Positions 9,384 through 19,993 of a stretch of DNA of 63,845 nt are shown one piece after another. The stretch's first letter is position 1. Each line of letters opens with the position of its first letter. The DNA is from Spartobacteria bacterium (GTDB lineage Bacteria > Verrucomicrobiota > Verrucomicrobiia > Chthoniobacterales > UBA6821): the NCBI GenBank assembly GCA_947487385.1, contig CANKWU010000001.1:139576-203420 (forward strand), given 5' to 3'. The notes beneath the pieces were generated by a model, which did no database searches, was not told the DNA's origin, and worked only from the letters and a program-made list of their open reading frames with translations. The translations under genes and the position numbers were made by a program.

Positions 9384-10631
9384 TTAGACCTTCTCGTCGA
9401 GTGAGGCAACTCCTGGAAGAATCTTCCCTTCGAGGAGTTCGAGGGAGGCTCCTCCGCCTGTGGATGCATGAGTGACTTTGTCGATGACGCCGAACTTTTT
9501 GGCTGCTGTCGCGGTGTCACCACCACCGACGATGGTGATGGCTCCTGCTGCCGTAGCAGCAGCGACGGCAGAGGCCATGGACTCGGTACCCTTGGCGAAG
9601 ATGTCGAATTCGAAGACGCCGCAGGGGCCGTTCCAGACGATCGTCTTCGCGGAGGCAATCACCTTGGCAAAGAGTTCGCGGGTCTTTGGGCCGCAATCAA
9701 ATCCCTCCCATCCATCGGGAATACCGCTCTCCACAGTGGCAGCGCCGGTATTGGCTGTTGGAGAGAAGGCATCGCCGGTGATGAAGTCGACGGGGAGGTG
9801 GATACGGACGCCCTTCTCCTTCGCCTTGGCGACAAGTTCCTCCACGATCTCGGCACCGGCAGGATCATAAAGGCTGTTACCGATCTGCATGCCATTGAGC
9901 ACTTTAAGGAAGGTGTAGGCCATGCCGCCGCCGATGATGATGTCATCTGCCTTCTCCACGAGGTTGCGAATAAGGGGTATCTTGTCAGCGATCTTGGCGC
10001 CGCCAAGGATTGCGAGAAGGGGACGCTTCGGGTTCTCAAGGACAGCTGCGAATGCTGCCAGCTCCTTCTCGACCAGAAATCCACACACCTTATTCGGGAG
10101 ATCAACGCCGGTGACGCTGGAGTGAGCGCGATGGGATGTGCCAAAGGCGTCGTTCACATAGACATCCGCGAGCTTAGTGAGGCTGGCGCGAAAGGCTGTA
10201 ATCTTCGCAGGATCAGCCTTCACGGTGTTCCCCTCCGCATCCTTGGCTTTGCCCTCCTCCTCGATGTGGAAACGGACGTTCTCAAGCAGAATGACTTCTC
10301 CCGGCTTAAGTGCGGCACAGGAGGCCTCGACCTCAGAGCCGACGCAGTCCTTGAGGAAGATCACGGGGTGCCCCAAGAGTTCCTGGAGTTTTTCGGCAAC
10401 GGGCTTGAGGGTGAACTTGGCGATGCGCTCACCATTCGGGCGTCCAAGATGGCTGGCCAGAACGACAGATGCCCCCTGATCGAGGGCATGTTGAATCGTG
10501 GGGAGGGCGGCGGTGATACGCTGGGTGTTGGTGATCTCGCCGGTCTGCTTGTCCTGCGGGACATTAAAGTCGACGCGGATAAAGACGCGTTTGCCAGCAA
10601 GGGAGAGGTCCTTGATTGTTTTTTTAGCCAT
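9384..10631 (-). CDS. pgk: Phosphoglycerate kinase
   Basis: Transfers phosphate from 1,3-bisphosphoglycerate to ADP. The substrate-binding N-domain is seen at RVDFNVPQD and ASHLGRPNG, and the nucleotide-binding C-domain at GGAKIADK and near the end at [10 protein letters not shown]. With the ATG at 10631 ([11 protein letters not shown]) the protein has 415 residues, close to the family norm. A start at 10679 would add 16 residues without family support. It is the upstream partner of tpiA and is separated from gap by a terminator-like hairpin. Confidence 0.97.
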   Translation of the reverse strand: MAKKTIKDLSLAGKRVFIRVDFNVPQDKQTGEITNTQRITAALPTIQHALDQGASVVLASHLGRPNGERIAKFTLKPVAEKLQELLGHPVIFLKDCVGSEVEASCAALKPGEVILLENVRFHIEEEGKAKDAEGNTVKADPAKITAFRASLTKLADVYVNDAFGTSHRAHSSVTGVDLPNKVCGFLVEKELAAFAAVLENPKRPLLAILGGAKIADKIPLIRNLVEKADDIIIGGGMAYTFLKVLNGMQIGNSLYDPAGAEIVEELVAKAKEKGVRIHLPVDFITGDAFSPTANTGAATVESGIPDGWEGFDCGPKTRELFAKVIASAKTIVWNGPCGVFEFDIFAKGTESMASAVAAATAAGAITIVGGGDTATAAKKFGVIDKVTHASTGGGASLELLEGKILPGVASLDEKV

Positions 10632-10686
10632 GGTAATAGTTAAGTTCGTGTGCTGTGAGAAAGGGTTAAAAAGAGTCAAAACCCAT

Positions 10687-10735
10687 AAAAAAATAGAGGG
10701 CAGGAAAGCCAGGAATGCACCTGATTTTACTGCCC
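10687..10735 (-). terminator. Terminator-like hairpin between gap and pgk
   Basis: On the minus strand a GGGCAG/CTGCCC stem (10698-10735) encloses an inner CAGG/CCTG stem and is followed by TCTA and seven T (complement of 10687-10693). It lies after the gap stop and before the pgk start, so it could end the gap transcript or reduce read-through into pgk-tpiA. Confidence 0.6.
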
Positions 10736-10754
10736 ACGAGTGTGATCTTAGGTT

Positions 10755-11840
<1,086 letters not shown>

Positions 11841-11895
11841 TTAATTATTAAAAGATGAAGCTTCCTCGTCAATTTTAAACGAAGGTTATGGAAGT

Positions 11896-12441
11896 CTATG
11901 AAGCTTTGGGGGCGGCTTTTGGAATACCACCAATGGCGAGTACCCGAACAATTTCATCCACAGTCTGCTCCTGTGGCAGCCCTGTGGCATCGATTTGAAT
12001 GTCGGCTGTGGCCTTGTAAATGGGGATGCGCGATTCAAGTAGTGCGTTGAAGGTGCTTCGCGGATTTTCCACATTCAGCAGTGGGCGCTTGCGATTGCGG
12101 CTTGCGCGCTCAAAGAGGGTCTCCGGATCGGCATGAAGCCAGACAATCTTTCCGATACGATGTAGAAGACTCCTGTTCTCTTCACGCAGGATGGAGCCTC
12201 CGCCTGTTGCGAGGACGATGTTCCGGGCTTCGAGAAGCTTTCGAAGCTCCGCAGACTCACGCTCACGGAAGCGTTCTTCCCCCTCGGTGGCAAAGAGATC
12301 ACTGATGCTTGTGCCTTGTGCCCTGGCAATAATCAGATCGTCGCTGTCGAGAAACTCATGAGCGAGGCGTTTCGATAGACGACGCCCGATGCTGCTCTTC
12401 CCGCAGCCCATGAAGCCGATGAGGACAATATTTGAATTCAT
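11896..12441 (-). CDS. aroK: Shikimate kinase
   Basis: Phosphorylates shikimate in aromatic amino acid synthesis. It has about 181 residues from ATG 12441 (MNSNIVLIGF); a TTG at 12447 adds two residues. The Walker A sequence is GFMGCGKSSIGRRL, followed by DSDD (shikimate and Mg binding) and a glycine-rich ATGGGS segment. It lies about 100 bp upstream of gap on the same strand. Confidence 0.95.
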   Translation of the reverse strand: MNSNIVLIGFMGCGKSSIGRRLSKRLAHEFLDSDDLIIARAQGTSISDLFATEGEERFRERESAELRKLLEARNIVLATGGGSILREENRSLLHRIGKIVWLHADPETLFERASRNRKRPLLNVENPRSTFNALLESRIPIYKATADIQIDATGLPQEQTVDEIVRVLAIGGIPKAAPKAS

Positions 12442-12542
12442 GGACAAAGCCTACGCGTGGTCGGAAAAAAGAACATCCTCGAACATGCAGTTGGCTGCCG
12501 AAGCGGATTGATTGAATCGGGTGTGGTGAATAGAGTTGGTCG

Positions 12543-13109
12543 ATGAGTTCAAAAAAAACGAAGTCATCCAAATCCTTGCCCACATGTAAGACAGCAATCG
12601 CCGCGCCATTGGTAGGGGTTGTCATGGGTAGCAGGAGCGATTGGGAGACAATGAGGCATGCCGTGGCGCTGTTGGAGGAGTTCGGCGTTCCATGCGAATA
12701 TCGCGTTGTGTCGGCCCACAGGATGCCGGATGCCATGGCCACTTATGCCAAAGAGGCCGAGGAGAGGGGGCTTCATGCCATCATCGCGGGTGCCGGGGGT
12801 GCCGCTCACTTGCCTGGAATGATTGCTGCTCAAACGACGGTGCCTGTCCTTGGGGTCCCAGTAAAGAGTGGCACCATGGAGGGATTTGATTCCCTGCTTT
12901 CGATTGTTCAGATGCCTGCCGGTATTCCGGTTGCATCCTTTGCCATCGGCGAGGCCGGCGCCAAGAACGCTGCTCTGTTTGCAATTGCTCAACTGGCTCT
13001 TCTCCATGAAGGACTGGCTGCAAAGCTCGCCTCTTTCCGGAAAAGCCAGACGAAGGCGGCCAGCGAAAGTATTCTGGAGCCTCCTCGTAAACTTCGCGGA
13101 AAGCGCTGA
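12543..13109 (+). CDS. purE: N5-carboxyaminoimidazole ribonucleotide mutase
   Basis: Purine synthesis: converts N5-CAIR to CAIR. It has 188 residues, slightly longer than the usual ~165 because of extra residues at both ends. The substrate loop [10 protein letters not shown], the active-site segment SAHRMPD and the glycine-rich [11 protein letters not shown] are all present. It starts at ATG 12543. No purK lies next to it. The sua5-like gene follows after 26 bp on the same strand. Confidence 0.96.
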   Translation: MSSKKTKSSKSLPTCKTAIAAPLVGVVMGSRSDWETMRHAVALLEEFGVPCEYRVVSAHRMPDAMATYAKEAEERGLHAIIAGAGGAAHLPGMIAAQTTVPVLGVPVKSGTMEGFDSLLSIVQMPAGIPVASFAIGEAGAKNAALFAIAQLALLHEGLAAKLASFRKSQTKAASESILEPPRKLRGKR

Positions 13110-13135
13110 GCGGCTAATATTTTAGTTTTTTCAAT

Positions 13136-14152
13136 GTGAGTGTACGGATTGTTTATGGGGAGGAGGGGGTCTGTGATGCCGTTGAACTCTTGCGGCACGG
13201 TGGGGTAGTGGGGCTTCCTACGGAGACCGTCTATGGACTTGCCGGGAATGCCTTTGATCCACTAGCGATTGCACGCATCTTCGAGGCCAAAGGGCGCCCG
13301 CTGACTGATCCCTTAATCGTTCATCTGCCGGAGGTGAGTTGGATTGAACGAATTGTCCAGTTCTCTTCTTTAGAGCAGCAAGCGATTGTGGTAAAGTTGG
13401 CCGAAGCTTTCTGGCCAGGTCCCTTGACCCTGCTGCTGCCAAAGCATCCCGAGTTGCCTGAACTGGTAACGGCTGGGTCAGACCAGGTTGCCGTGAGAGT
13501 GACAGCTCATCCTCTTTTTCAAGCGATCCTGCACCGACTTGGCTCACCATTGGCCGCTCCAAGCGCAAATCGCTTCGGTCGGATCAGCCCAACGAGCGCC
13601 AGTGATGTCCGTATTGAACTTGGTGAATCGATAAGCCTCATTCTGGATGGTGGCCCCTGTGAGCACGGAGTGGAATCAACCATTATTTCGATTCAAGGAG
13701 ATCACCTAGGAATTCTAAGGCCTGGCCCCATCACGATAGATCAACTTAAAGAATATGGACATGTTTCCAGCCTTGCTGGCAATATGAATACTCCGGGAAG
13801 TTTGCCCGGGCATTATGCGCCGAAAAAGAGACTTCAAATCATTGATTCGGACATCCTATCGCTTCCTCCCGGGGGTCGTGTGGGTTTGATGGCATTCAAT
13901 ACTTCTTTTAAGGAAATACATGAGCAATATGCTGCTGTTGAGGTTCTTAGCCTATCAGGTAATCTAAAGGAAGCAGCTGCGAATTTCTACGGAGCTCTTC
14001 GCCGACTTGATCAAAGCAATGTGGACTGGATTTTGGCTCAGCCTGTGCCCGAGAAGGGGATTGGTGTGGCCATCATGGATCGCCTGAGGCGTGCTTCTCA
14101 TGGATCCAGTCATGGAACAGGACATCAAGACTCTAATTCTCTTCTCAGATGA
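13136..14152 (+). CDS. L-threonylcarbamoyladenylate synthase (Sua5 type)
   Basis: Makes threonylcarbamoyl-AMP for the t6A modification of tRNA. It has 338 residues: a YrdC domain (~1-200; GLPTETVYGLAGNAFDP, PSANRFGRISPTS) followed by a Sua5 C-terminal domain (~215-338; GSLPGHYAPKK). The long form is therefore Sua5 rather than TsaC. The start is GTG 13136, next to an out-of-frame ATG-TGA. Its end overlaps murJ as ATGA. Confidence 0.93.
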   Translation: MSVRIVYGEEGVCDAVELLRHGGVVGLPTETVYGLAGNAFDPLAIARIFEAKGRPLTDPLIVHLPEVSWIERIVQFSSLEQQAIVVKLAEAFWPGPLTLLLPKHPELPELVTAGSDQVAVRVTAHPLFQAILHRLGSPLAAPSANRFGRISPTSASDVRIELGESISLILDGGPCEHGVESTIISIQGDHLGILRPGPITIDQLKEYGHVSSLAGNMNTPGSLPGHYAPKKRLQIIDSDILSLPPGGRVGLMAFNTSFKEIHEQYAAVEVLSLSGNLKEAAANFYGALRRLDQSNVDWILAQPVPEKGIGVAIMDRLRRASHGSSHGTGHQDSNSLLR

Positions 14153-15747
14153 GCGCGAATCCTCCGAGTAAAGAAGGGTTGAATACTAAGGCAGCCGGCA
14201 TTGTGGCCGGTGCGGTGATGCTCAGTCGCGTTCTAGGCCTTGCCCGTGAGTTGATCTTTGCCGGGCTCTTCGGAGCGGGACGAGGCATGGATGCTTTTTT
14301 AACTGCATTCCGCGTTCCTAACTTACTACGCGATCTCTTTGCCGAAGGTGCACTTTCAACAGCATTTATCACGGTATTTTCGCAGCGTATCGCGACCGAT
14401 GGGGAGGCCTCGGCTTGGAAGTTGGCCTCTAAGATGGCAAGTCTTACGACGGTTTTCATGAGTCTTGTCTCATTGATCGGCGTTGTTTTTGCGGCGCAGT
14501 TGATCAGTTTCCTAGCTCCAGGTTTCCCTGCGGAGAAGGCGGCCCTGACCATCCATCTCACGCAGATCATGTATCCTTTCATCCTGATGGTCTCCTTAGC
14601 CGCCTTGGTGATGGGGATGCTCAATGCGGTGAACCGCTTCACCGCCGCTGCTCTTGCTTCTAGTTTTTTCAATATCGGATCAATTGCCGGAGGAGTGCTT
14701 TTCGGATGGTGGATGGATCCACATTTCGGCGAGCGATCTCTGGTAGGATTGGCAATTGGCACCTTGATTGGGGGCCTGCTTCAGCTCGGTGTTCAACTGC
14801 CAAACCTTTACAAGGCGGGATTCCGATTTGTCTTGGATTTCAACTGGCGTGATCCCGGTGTCCGTCAGGTGCTTCTGTTAATGCTGCCGGCTGTGATCGC
14901 GGCAAGTGCGGTCCAGATCAACGTGATGGTAAACACAATCTTCGCCTCGAAGCTCGGGGATGGACCTATCAGCTGGCTCTCCTATGCCTTCCGCCTGATG
15001 CAACTACCTCTCGGGGTCTTCGGCGTTGCTGTGGCCACCGTGACTCTGCCTGTTGTCTCTAGGGCCTCGGCGCTCGGGGACATGGGGCGATTCCGGTCGA
15101 CCCTTGCCAAGGCAATGCGGTTGGCTGTCTTTCTGACGCTCCCTTCCGCAGTCGGACTCGTTGTCCTAGCTCAACCGATCATTGCCCTAATCTACCAACG
15201 AGGAAAGTTCCTGGATGCCGATACGCTTCATACATCCGAAGCGCTTCAATACTACGCGATCGGTCTGGTGGGATACTCCTGCATCAAGGTGCTCTCGCCG
15301 GCCTTTTACGCGATCAACCGCAAGTGGACCCCGATGATGGTAAGCTTTCTCTCGATCGGGATGAATCTCCTGCTCAACTGGCTCTTTATTTTCAGACTTG
15401 GCATGGGCCATCGCGGCCTTGCCCTCTCGACAGCTCTCTCCGCTACGGTAAATTTTTCATTGCTTTACATCCTTATGACTCGGGTTTCCGGTTCTCTGGA
15501 AACGAAGGCCATGGTTAACACTTTCGCTAAATGCCTGATTGCTGCCCTTCCGATCGGCTTTGTTGGTTGGTTTGGTCAACACTGGCTGGCAGGTCTGAGT
15601 CAAGAACACGTTCTGATCCGTGCAGCCTCTCTCCTTCTTGTGATCGGAGGTGCGACCCTCAGCTTCCTGGTTTCCAGTTGGGCTCTGAAGATTGAGGGAT
15701 TTCAGGAGTTCCTGGGAATTGTTTCCGGGAAGTTGAAGCGAAGATAA
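14149..15747 (+). CDS. murJ: Lipid II flippase MurJ
   Basis: A 532-residue multi-spanning membrane protein of the MVIN/MOP superfamily that moves lipid II across the inner membrane. Its N-terminus (MLSRVLGLARE...FAGLFGAGRGMDAFLTAFRVPN) and LRDLFAEGALSTAFI are hallmark MurJ sequences. About 14 hydrophobic segments follow. The ATG overlaps the Sua5 stop by 4 bp. It converges on the DoxX gene. Confidence 0.95.
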   Translation: MSANPPSKEGLNTKAAGIVAGAVMLSRVLGLARELIFAGLFGAGRGMDAFLTAFRVPNLLRDLFAEGALSTAFITVFSQRIATDGEASAWKLASKMASLTTVFMSLVSLIGVVFAAQLISFLAPGFPAEKAALTIHLTQIMYPFILMVSLAALVMGMLNAVNRFTAAALASSFFNIGSIAGGVLFGWWMDPHFGERSLVGLAIGTLIGGLLQLGVQLPNLYKAGFRFVLDFNWRDPGVRQVLLLMLPAVIAASAVQINVMVNTIFASKLGDGPISWLSYAFRLMQLPLGVFGVAVATVTLPVVSRASALGDMGRFRSTLAKAMRLAVFLTLPSAVGLVVLAQPIIALIYQRGKFLDADTLHTSEALQYYAIGLVGYSCIKVLSPAFYAINRKWTPMMVSFLSIGMNLLLNWLFIFRLGMGHRGLALSTALSATVNFSLLYILMTRVSGSLETKAMVNTFAKCLIAALPIGFVGWFGQHWLAGLSQEHVLIRAASLLLVIGGATLSFLVSSWALKIEGFQEFLGIVSGKLKRR

Positions 15748-15761
15748 CCAGCCTGTTGCTA

Positions 15762-16181
15762 TTAGTCCCGGTCCACGCTGAACTTTCCGGGGCCGATTAG
15801 CAGGAGGGAGAGAAAAACCGAACCGAGTTCGATGGCGTGCGAGGCAACGAACCACTTCTCTGCGAAGCTACCAGGTGTCGTATTGAAATGCATGATTGTG
15901 GCCACAGTCATGTTGATAACCAGGAAGAGACAGGCTGGTCGGAAGCAGAAACCGATTAATAGGAGAAATCCGCCGACGGATTCGGAAAGCGTGGACATCA
16001 GTCCCCAGAAGATCGGATAGGCCGTCACGCCGACGAATTGCATGGACTTGCCTAGCTTGATCCAGTGATCGGGGCCCCCTTCGATCTTAGGAAGGCCATG
16101 GGCAAGAAAGGAGAGTCCGATCAGGATGCGGAGGAGAAGGAGGCCCGTATCCCGATATTTGCTTAGTGAGCTAAAAATCAT
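15762..16181 (-). CDS. DoxX family membrane protein
   Basis: A 139-residue protein with four hydrophobic segments. The pattern GLLLLRILIGLSFLAHGLPK at the N-terminus is typical of DoxX/DUF417-like proteins, often linked to redox or quinone metabolism. The exact role is unknown. It starts at ATG 16181 and its 3' end faces murJ. The 174 bp upstream of it, up to the next gene, hold no convincing gene. Confidence 0.8.
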   Translation of the reverse strand: MIFSSLSKYRDTGLLLLRILIGLSFLAHGLPKIEGGPDHWIKLGKSMQFVGVTAYPIFWGLMSTLSESVGGFLLLIGFCFRPACLFLVINMTVATIMHFNTTPGSFAEKWFVASHAIELGSVFLSLLLIGPGKFSVDRD

Positions 16182-16355
16182 TCCTTGAAATGCCTTCCAT
16201 CATAGAGACTCACAAGAAAAAAATGATTTTCTCGCTATTGCGTGGATCAGTCAATGGATTCATCAAATCGCTCCCCTCCCTTGGAAACTATTCCCCTTTA
16301 TCCTTTTGGGAATCTGATTGATGTCGTTGAGGCAACACGATAAGTAGCAGAACGC

Positions 16356-16880
16356 ATGAACATTTTCTCCAGTATGCCCCCCATCACCGCTGCACTCGGT
16401 CTTCTCCTTCTTGCAGGTTGCTCCAACGGACCGCAGGTTGATCCGCAGATCACTTCAGCTGTTGCTTCTGCTAATGTTAACAAGGGGACTTATAATAAAA
16501 TCTTCAATGCTCAGGCGCTGAACTACTCTGATATCTCGAACCTGGTGAAAGGTCATGTGCCCTCCCATATCACGATCGGTTATCTCCGAAGCACTCAAAA
16601 AGTCTATAACTTCAGCTATTCCCAGCTTGCCGCACTCAAGGCTAACGGAGCCAAGCCTCATCTGCTGAATTATCTGACAGAGACCCAGGGCTTTTACGGT
16701 AACAATGTTCCGCCGAAGCCGGGCTCCAAGGTCCCTGGTGACGTGAAATATAACACCAAGTTGAACCAAGATCAGCAACCCTTCTACTATAACGCCCCCC
16801 TGATCGATGATTGGTACGACTCGGCTTATACCGAATCCTGCTATAGCCCCTTCTCCTTCGATACAGGAGGCGGAGGTTAG
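16356..16880 (+). CDS. Putative lipoprotein, function unknown
   Basis: A 174-residue protein with a lipoprotein signal peptide: a hydrophobic stretch ending in LLLLAGC gives a clear lipobox. The mature part is polar, with many Tyr, Asn and Pro, and ends in a glycine-rich tail. No known domain is recognised. It starts at ATG 16356. Confidence 0.65.
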   Translation: MNIFSSMPPITAALGLLLLAGCSNGPQVDPQITSAVASANVNKGTYNKIFNAQALNYSDISNLVKGHVPSHITIGYLRSTQKVYNFSYSQLAALKANGAKPHLLNYLTETQGFYGNNVPPKPGSKVPGDVKYNTKLNQDQQPFYYNAPLIDDWYDSAYTESCYSPFSFDTGGGG

Positions 16881-16966
16881 GATTCGTCGAATCTCCTTTT
16901 GGGCGATATGGCGGGGGCTTTCGATGAGATGATAAGCCCTGACTTTTTCCAGTTTTTCCCAGGCCG

Positions 16967-19228
16967 GTGAAGGCCGCGTCTTTTTTCAGCCAGCGATACC
17001 CATTTCTTGGGATTCTTCTGGCAGCTATTTCCGGGATTCTTTTGAGTTCCTTTTTTGGCGCCGGATTATCGCTGCTTGCGGTGGTCTGTAGTGTATGCCT
17101 GCTCCTGTTTTCGTTCCGCCGGCAGGGGGGGATATGTTGGGCTGCGACACTTGTGGTTTTCTCTCTTCTCCATCTCTGGAACTGGGATTTGGCACCGTCT
17201 CGCTATTTTGGGGCCTTCTTGGAAGCCAAGGGAGAGGGAGTCATCGTAAAGGGGATCATCAATGGAGAGCCGAGAGTGAGCCGCTCCGGAACTGCGATGT
17301 TTCCCCTGCTACTAGAGGAGTTGAGGGATATCCAGGATGAGAGGCTTCTGACTAAGGCTCCGCTGTCAGTACAGGTCAGGTGGGCTGGAGTTCTGCCCTC
17401 TTACGGAGACAGGGTGGTCTTTCAAGGAATGCCTGTGAGACCCACTCCCCCTCGTAATCCAGGTGAGATGGATTACCGCCGATGGCTGGAGCGTCACGGG
17501 ATCACTATCCGGCTCGAGGTGGATCCCTCAATCCCAGGAACGATCGAATCTGGTGGGCATGGGAATCCCTTGATGGTCTTTGCGATCCGAGCCCGTCATC
17601 GCATGGAGGAAATCCTCTCGATCGATCTGGAGAGCGTCTCGGAGGTGAGGGGAGCCATTGAGGGAATCTGTCTCGGTGTCACGGAGCATGCACCCGAGGG
17701 ATTCACGGATGATTTCCGGTTTACCGGGACAATGCATCTTTTTGCTGTCTCTGGCCTGCATGTCGGCATGCTGGCGGTGATTCTCTGGTTCGTGCTCAAG
17801 GCCCTTCGGATCCCGAGGACTTCGGCTGTGATCCTTACCGTTCCCATGCTCTTTTTCTATGTGCTGGTGACGGGGATGAAAATGGGGAGTATCCGAAGCG
17901 CCACCATGGCCTCGATCCTATTGATAGGGATTTCCCTTTTCCGACGCTCCCCCTTGCTGAACACCCTTGCTGCAGCGGCTTTTTTCCAGCTCGCTCTGGA
18001 TACCAACGATCTTTTTTCCGCAGGCTGGCAATTCTCCTACTCGGTGGTCTTTGCGATCATCGTGGCTGCGCCGAGCATTGAGGTCCGGCTACGCCGATTC
18101 CACGAGCCAGATCCTTTCTTGCCAGCCAAGCTGATCGGATCGGGTGAGAGGTGGGGATTCTGGGCATGGCATCATGTGTCCGGTCTGGCAGCTGTCTCGG
18201 CCTCTGCCTGGATCGGAGCGATCATTCCGACTCTCGCCTATTTCCACCTTATCTCTTTCTCTGCTTTCGGGGCCAATCTTTTGGCTGTCCCGCTTGCTTT
18301 CCTTGTTATCTCCCTGGGAGCCTTGTCGCTGGTTACCGGAACGTTTTCCAGTTGGATTGCGGGCGCGTTCAATAATTCCAACTGGCTTGTCACCAAACTC
18401 CTACTCTTTGTTGTTCAAACCACCGCCCTGATGCCTGGAGGTCACTGGTTTGTCGGCCCCATTGCTCCAGCCTCCCTTATGATGATCATCCTCGATCTCC
18501 GCGGAGACTCCTGTACGGTGATCCAAGACGGCAGCACGTTTGTACTGATCAATGCGGGGAAGAAGAGGGACGCCGGTGCAATAATTCTTCCGTGTCTGGA
18601 ATCGATGGGTGCGAATTCCATTCGATCCTGCCTGATTACCAAGGTGGATGCCTCCCATCTGGGCGGATTGCCGATTCTGAGCAAGGAGATCCACGTCTCG
18701 GAAACCCTTGTTACATCGCAGGGTTACGAGTCACCGATGGGTAAGAGTCTGCTCTCTTCGCTAAACTCCCACCGAGTTTTTTCAGGCAAGTCGATTTATC
18801 TCTCAAAGCGAGTGAGCGGCGAGGTGCTGATGACGCGTGGTGACGCGCCTCCTGTTACTAGGATCACGCTGGGTGAGTCGCGAATCCTGTTTCTCCCTTC
18901 GGCTGATCAGGAAATCATCTCCTCCCTCTCAGGAGTCCCCGATGATTCCCTGCATGCTGAGTTGCTCGTTCTGCCGCTGGGTGGTGCTGACATGGTCTCC
19001 ACGCTTGCCCTTGTCACAAGGATCGCCCCGAAGGCCGTGATCACACCAGTTCATCCCTTCAAGCGAAACGGAGTCCCAAGCGGCGAGTGGGAGCATCTCT
19101 TGATCGAGAAAGGCATTAAGCTTTTCCGTCAGGACAAAAGCGGCGCACTCTTCATCAAAAGCGGTGCGCAAGGAACCGTGGTCACACCATTTTTAAACGG
19201 TTTGACATCCGAATCGCTAAGAGAATGA
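16967..19228 (+). CDS. ComEC/Rec2-family membrane protein with degenerate hydrolase domain
   Basis: A 753-residue protein. It has the ComEC layout: N-terminal helices and a DUF4131-like region (~1-200), the Competence core with FTGTMHLFAVSGLHVGML (~250) and several helices, then a C-terminal metallo-beta-lactamase-like domain from ~505. ComEC forms the inner-membrane channel for DNA uptake. In the C-domain the usual THxDxDHxGG metal site reads T558-K-V-D-A-S-H564-LGG, so at least two metal ligands are gone and nuclease activity is unlikely. The start is GTG 16967. The gene end overlaps the HAD gene on the other strand by 12 bp. Confidence 0.85.
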   Translation: MKAASFFSQRYPFLGILLAAISGILLSSFFGAGLSLLAVVCSVCLLLFSFRRQGGICWAATLVVFSLLHLWNWDLAPSRYFGAFLEAKGEGVIVKGIINGEPRVSRSGTAMFPLLLEELRDIQDERLLTKAPLSVQVRWAGVLPSYGDRVVFQGMPVRPTPPRNPGEMDYRRWLERHGITIRLEVDPSIPGTIESGGHGNPLMVFAIRARHRMEEILSIDLESVSEVRGAIEGICLGVTEHAPEGFTDDFRFTGTMHLFAVSGLHVGMLAVILWFVLKALRIPRTSAVILTVPMLFFYVLVTGMKMGSIRSATMASILLIGISLFRRSPLLNTLAAAAFFQLALDTNDLFSAGWQFSYSVVFAIIVAAPSIEVRLRRFHEPDPFLPAKLIGSGERWGFWAWHHVSGLAAVSASAWIGAIIPTLAYFHLISFSAFGANLLAVPLAFLVISLGALSLVTGTFSSWIAGAFNNSNWLVTKLLLFVVQTTALMPGGHWFVGPIAPASLMMIILDLRGDSCTVIQDGSTFVLINAGKKRDAGAIILPCLESMGANSIRSCLITKVDASHLGGLPILSKEIHVSETLVTSQGYESPMGKSLLSSLNSHRVFSGKSIYLSKRVSGEVLMTRGDAPPVTRITLGESRILFLPSADQEIISSLSGVPDDSLHAELLVLPLGGADMVSTLALVTRIAPKAVITPVHPFKRNGVPSGEWEHLLIEKGIKLFRQDKSGALFIKSGAQGTVVTPFLNGLTSESLRE

Positions 19229-19822
19229 GAGCGAGGAGATCCTCTGCTTGAAGAGATCGTGGCGAGTGGTGTCGTAGTGATGAACGATAAAGCCAGACGA
19301 CTCGGCCCCTCTTGCATTCTCCTCCAGATCATCGATGTAGAGTGTTGTCGCGGGATTCACGCCGAACTGGGTTGTAGCCAGTTCGAAAATCCGTGGGTCC
19401 GGTTTCATCACTCCTGCTTTATAGGAGTAGATGCCATCGGCGAAGAGCGTACCGAAGAAGTCATACTCCTCGAAGATATGGTCGTGATGAATGCATCCGA
19501 TATTGGAAAGAAGATAGAGAGGCGTCTTCCCGTGGAGGGATCTAGCCCACTCAAGCATCGGGGTATTGACATGAAAGATTCTGGTCCAAATCTCCATAAA
19601 GTGATCTTCAGGACCATCATGGGCAAATGCCTCCCGGACGATACGGATGAATTCCTTCCTGCTGATTGTGCCCGTCTCGTGCGCCATCCGGTGCGGATGA
19701 AGTTCCTCAATCGAGGGGGCCGTTTCCATGCCTGTATGGGAAAGCAATGCTCTTTCCGCAATGAAGTAATCGAAGTTTAAGAGAACGTTTCCAATGTCGA
19801 AGATGACGGCCTGTATGTTCAT
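19217..19822 (-). CDS. HAD-superfamily hydrolase, YihX-like
   Basis: A 201-residue phosphatase-type protein. FDIGNVLLNFD near the N-terminus contains the nucleophile D9 and the FDxGNV form seen in YihX-like sugar-phosphate phosphatases. The later motifs LLSNIG (motif II), KPDPRIF (motif III lysine) and YIDDLEEN (motif IV aspartates) are complete. The substrate is not determinable. It starts at ATG 19822 and is separated from the next upstream gene by an inverted-repeat element. Confidence 0.85.
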   Translation of the reverse strand: MNIQAVIFDIGNVLLNFDYFIAERALLSHTGMETAPSIEELHPHRMAHETGTISRKEFIRIVREAFAHDGPEDHFMEIWTRIFHVNTPMLEWARSLHGKTPLYLLSNIGCIHHDHIFEEYDFFGTLFADGIYSYKAGVMKPDPRIFELATTQFGVNPATTLYIDDLEENARGAESSGFIVHHYDTTRHDLFKQRISSLSFS

Positions 19823-19848
19823 AGAAGCAATGAGGGAGAAATAAATAT

Positions 19849-19974
19849 GGAACTCAGGAACTCAGGAAGGATTCTGGGAAAAACAAAAACCGAATGGAGA
19901 GCTAAATAACGCAAGGTTTTAGGAGGGATGTTGATGGAGGTGTCTGTATCTCTTTTCCTGATTTCCTGAGTTCC
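19849..19974. repeat. 126-bp inverted-repeat-ended element, copy 1
   Basis: The ends are perfect 12-bp inverted repeats, GGAACTCAGGAA (19849-19860) and TTCCTGAGTTCC (19963-19974). The left end contains a direct duplication of GAACTCAG. The element fills most of the gap between the HAD gene and the glycosyltransferase gene and has no open frame. A second copy of almost the same length lies at 58651-58777. Confidence 0.7.
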
Positions 19975-19993
19975 AAATAAAATTCTGAATTTT

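Noticed and set aside
9468-10643. A 391-codon open frame on the plus strand opposite pgk
   Set aside because: It is the antisense shadow of a well-supported gene and has no protein-family features.
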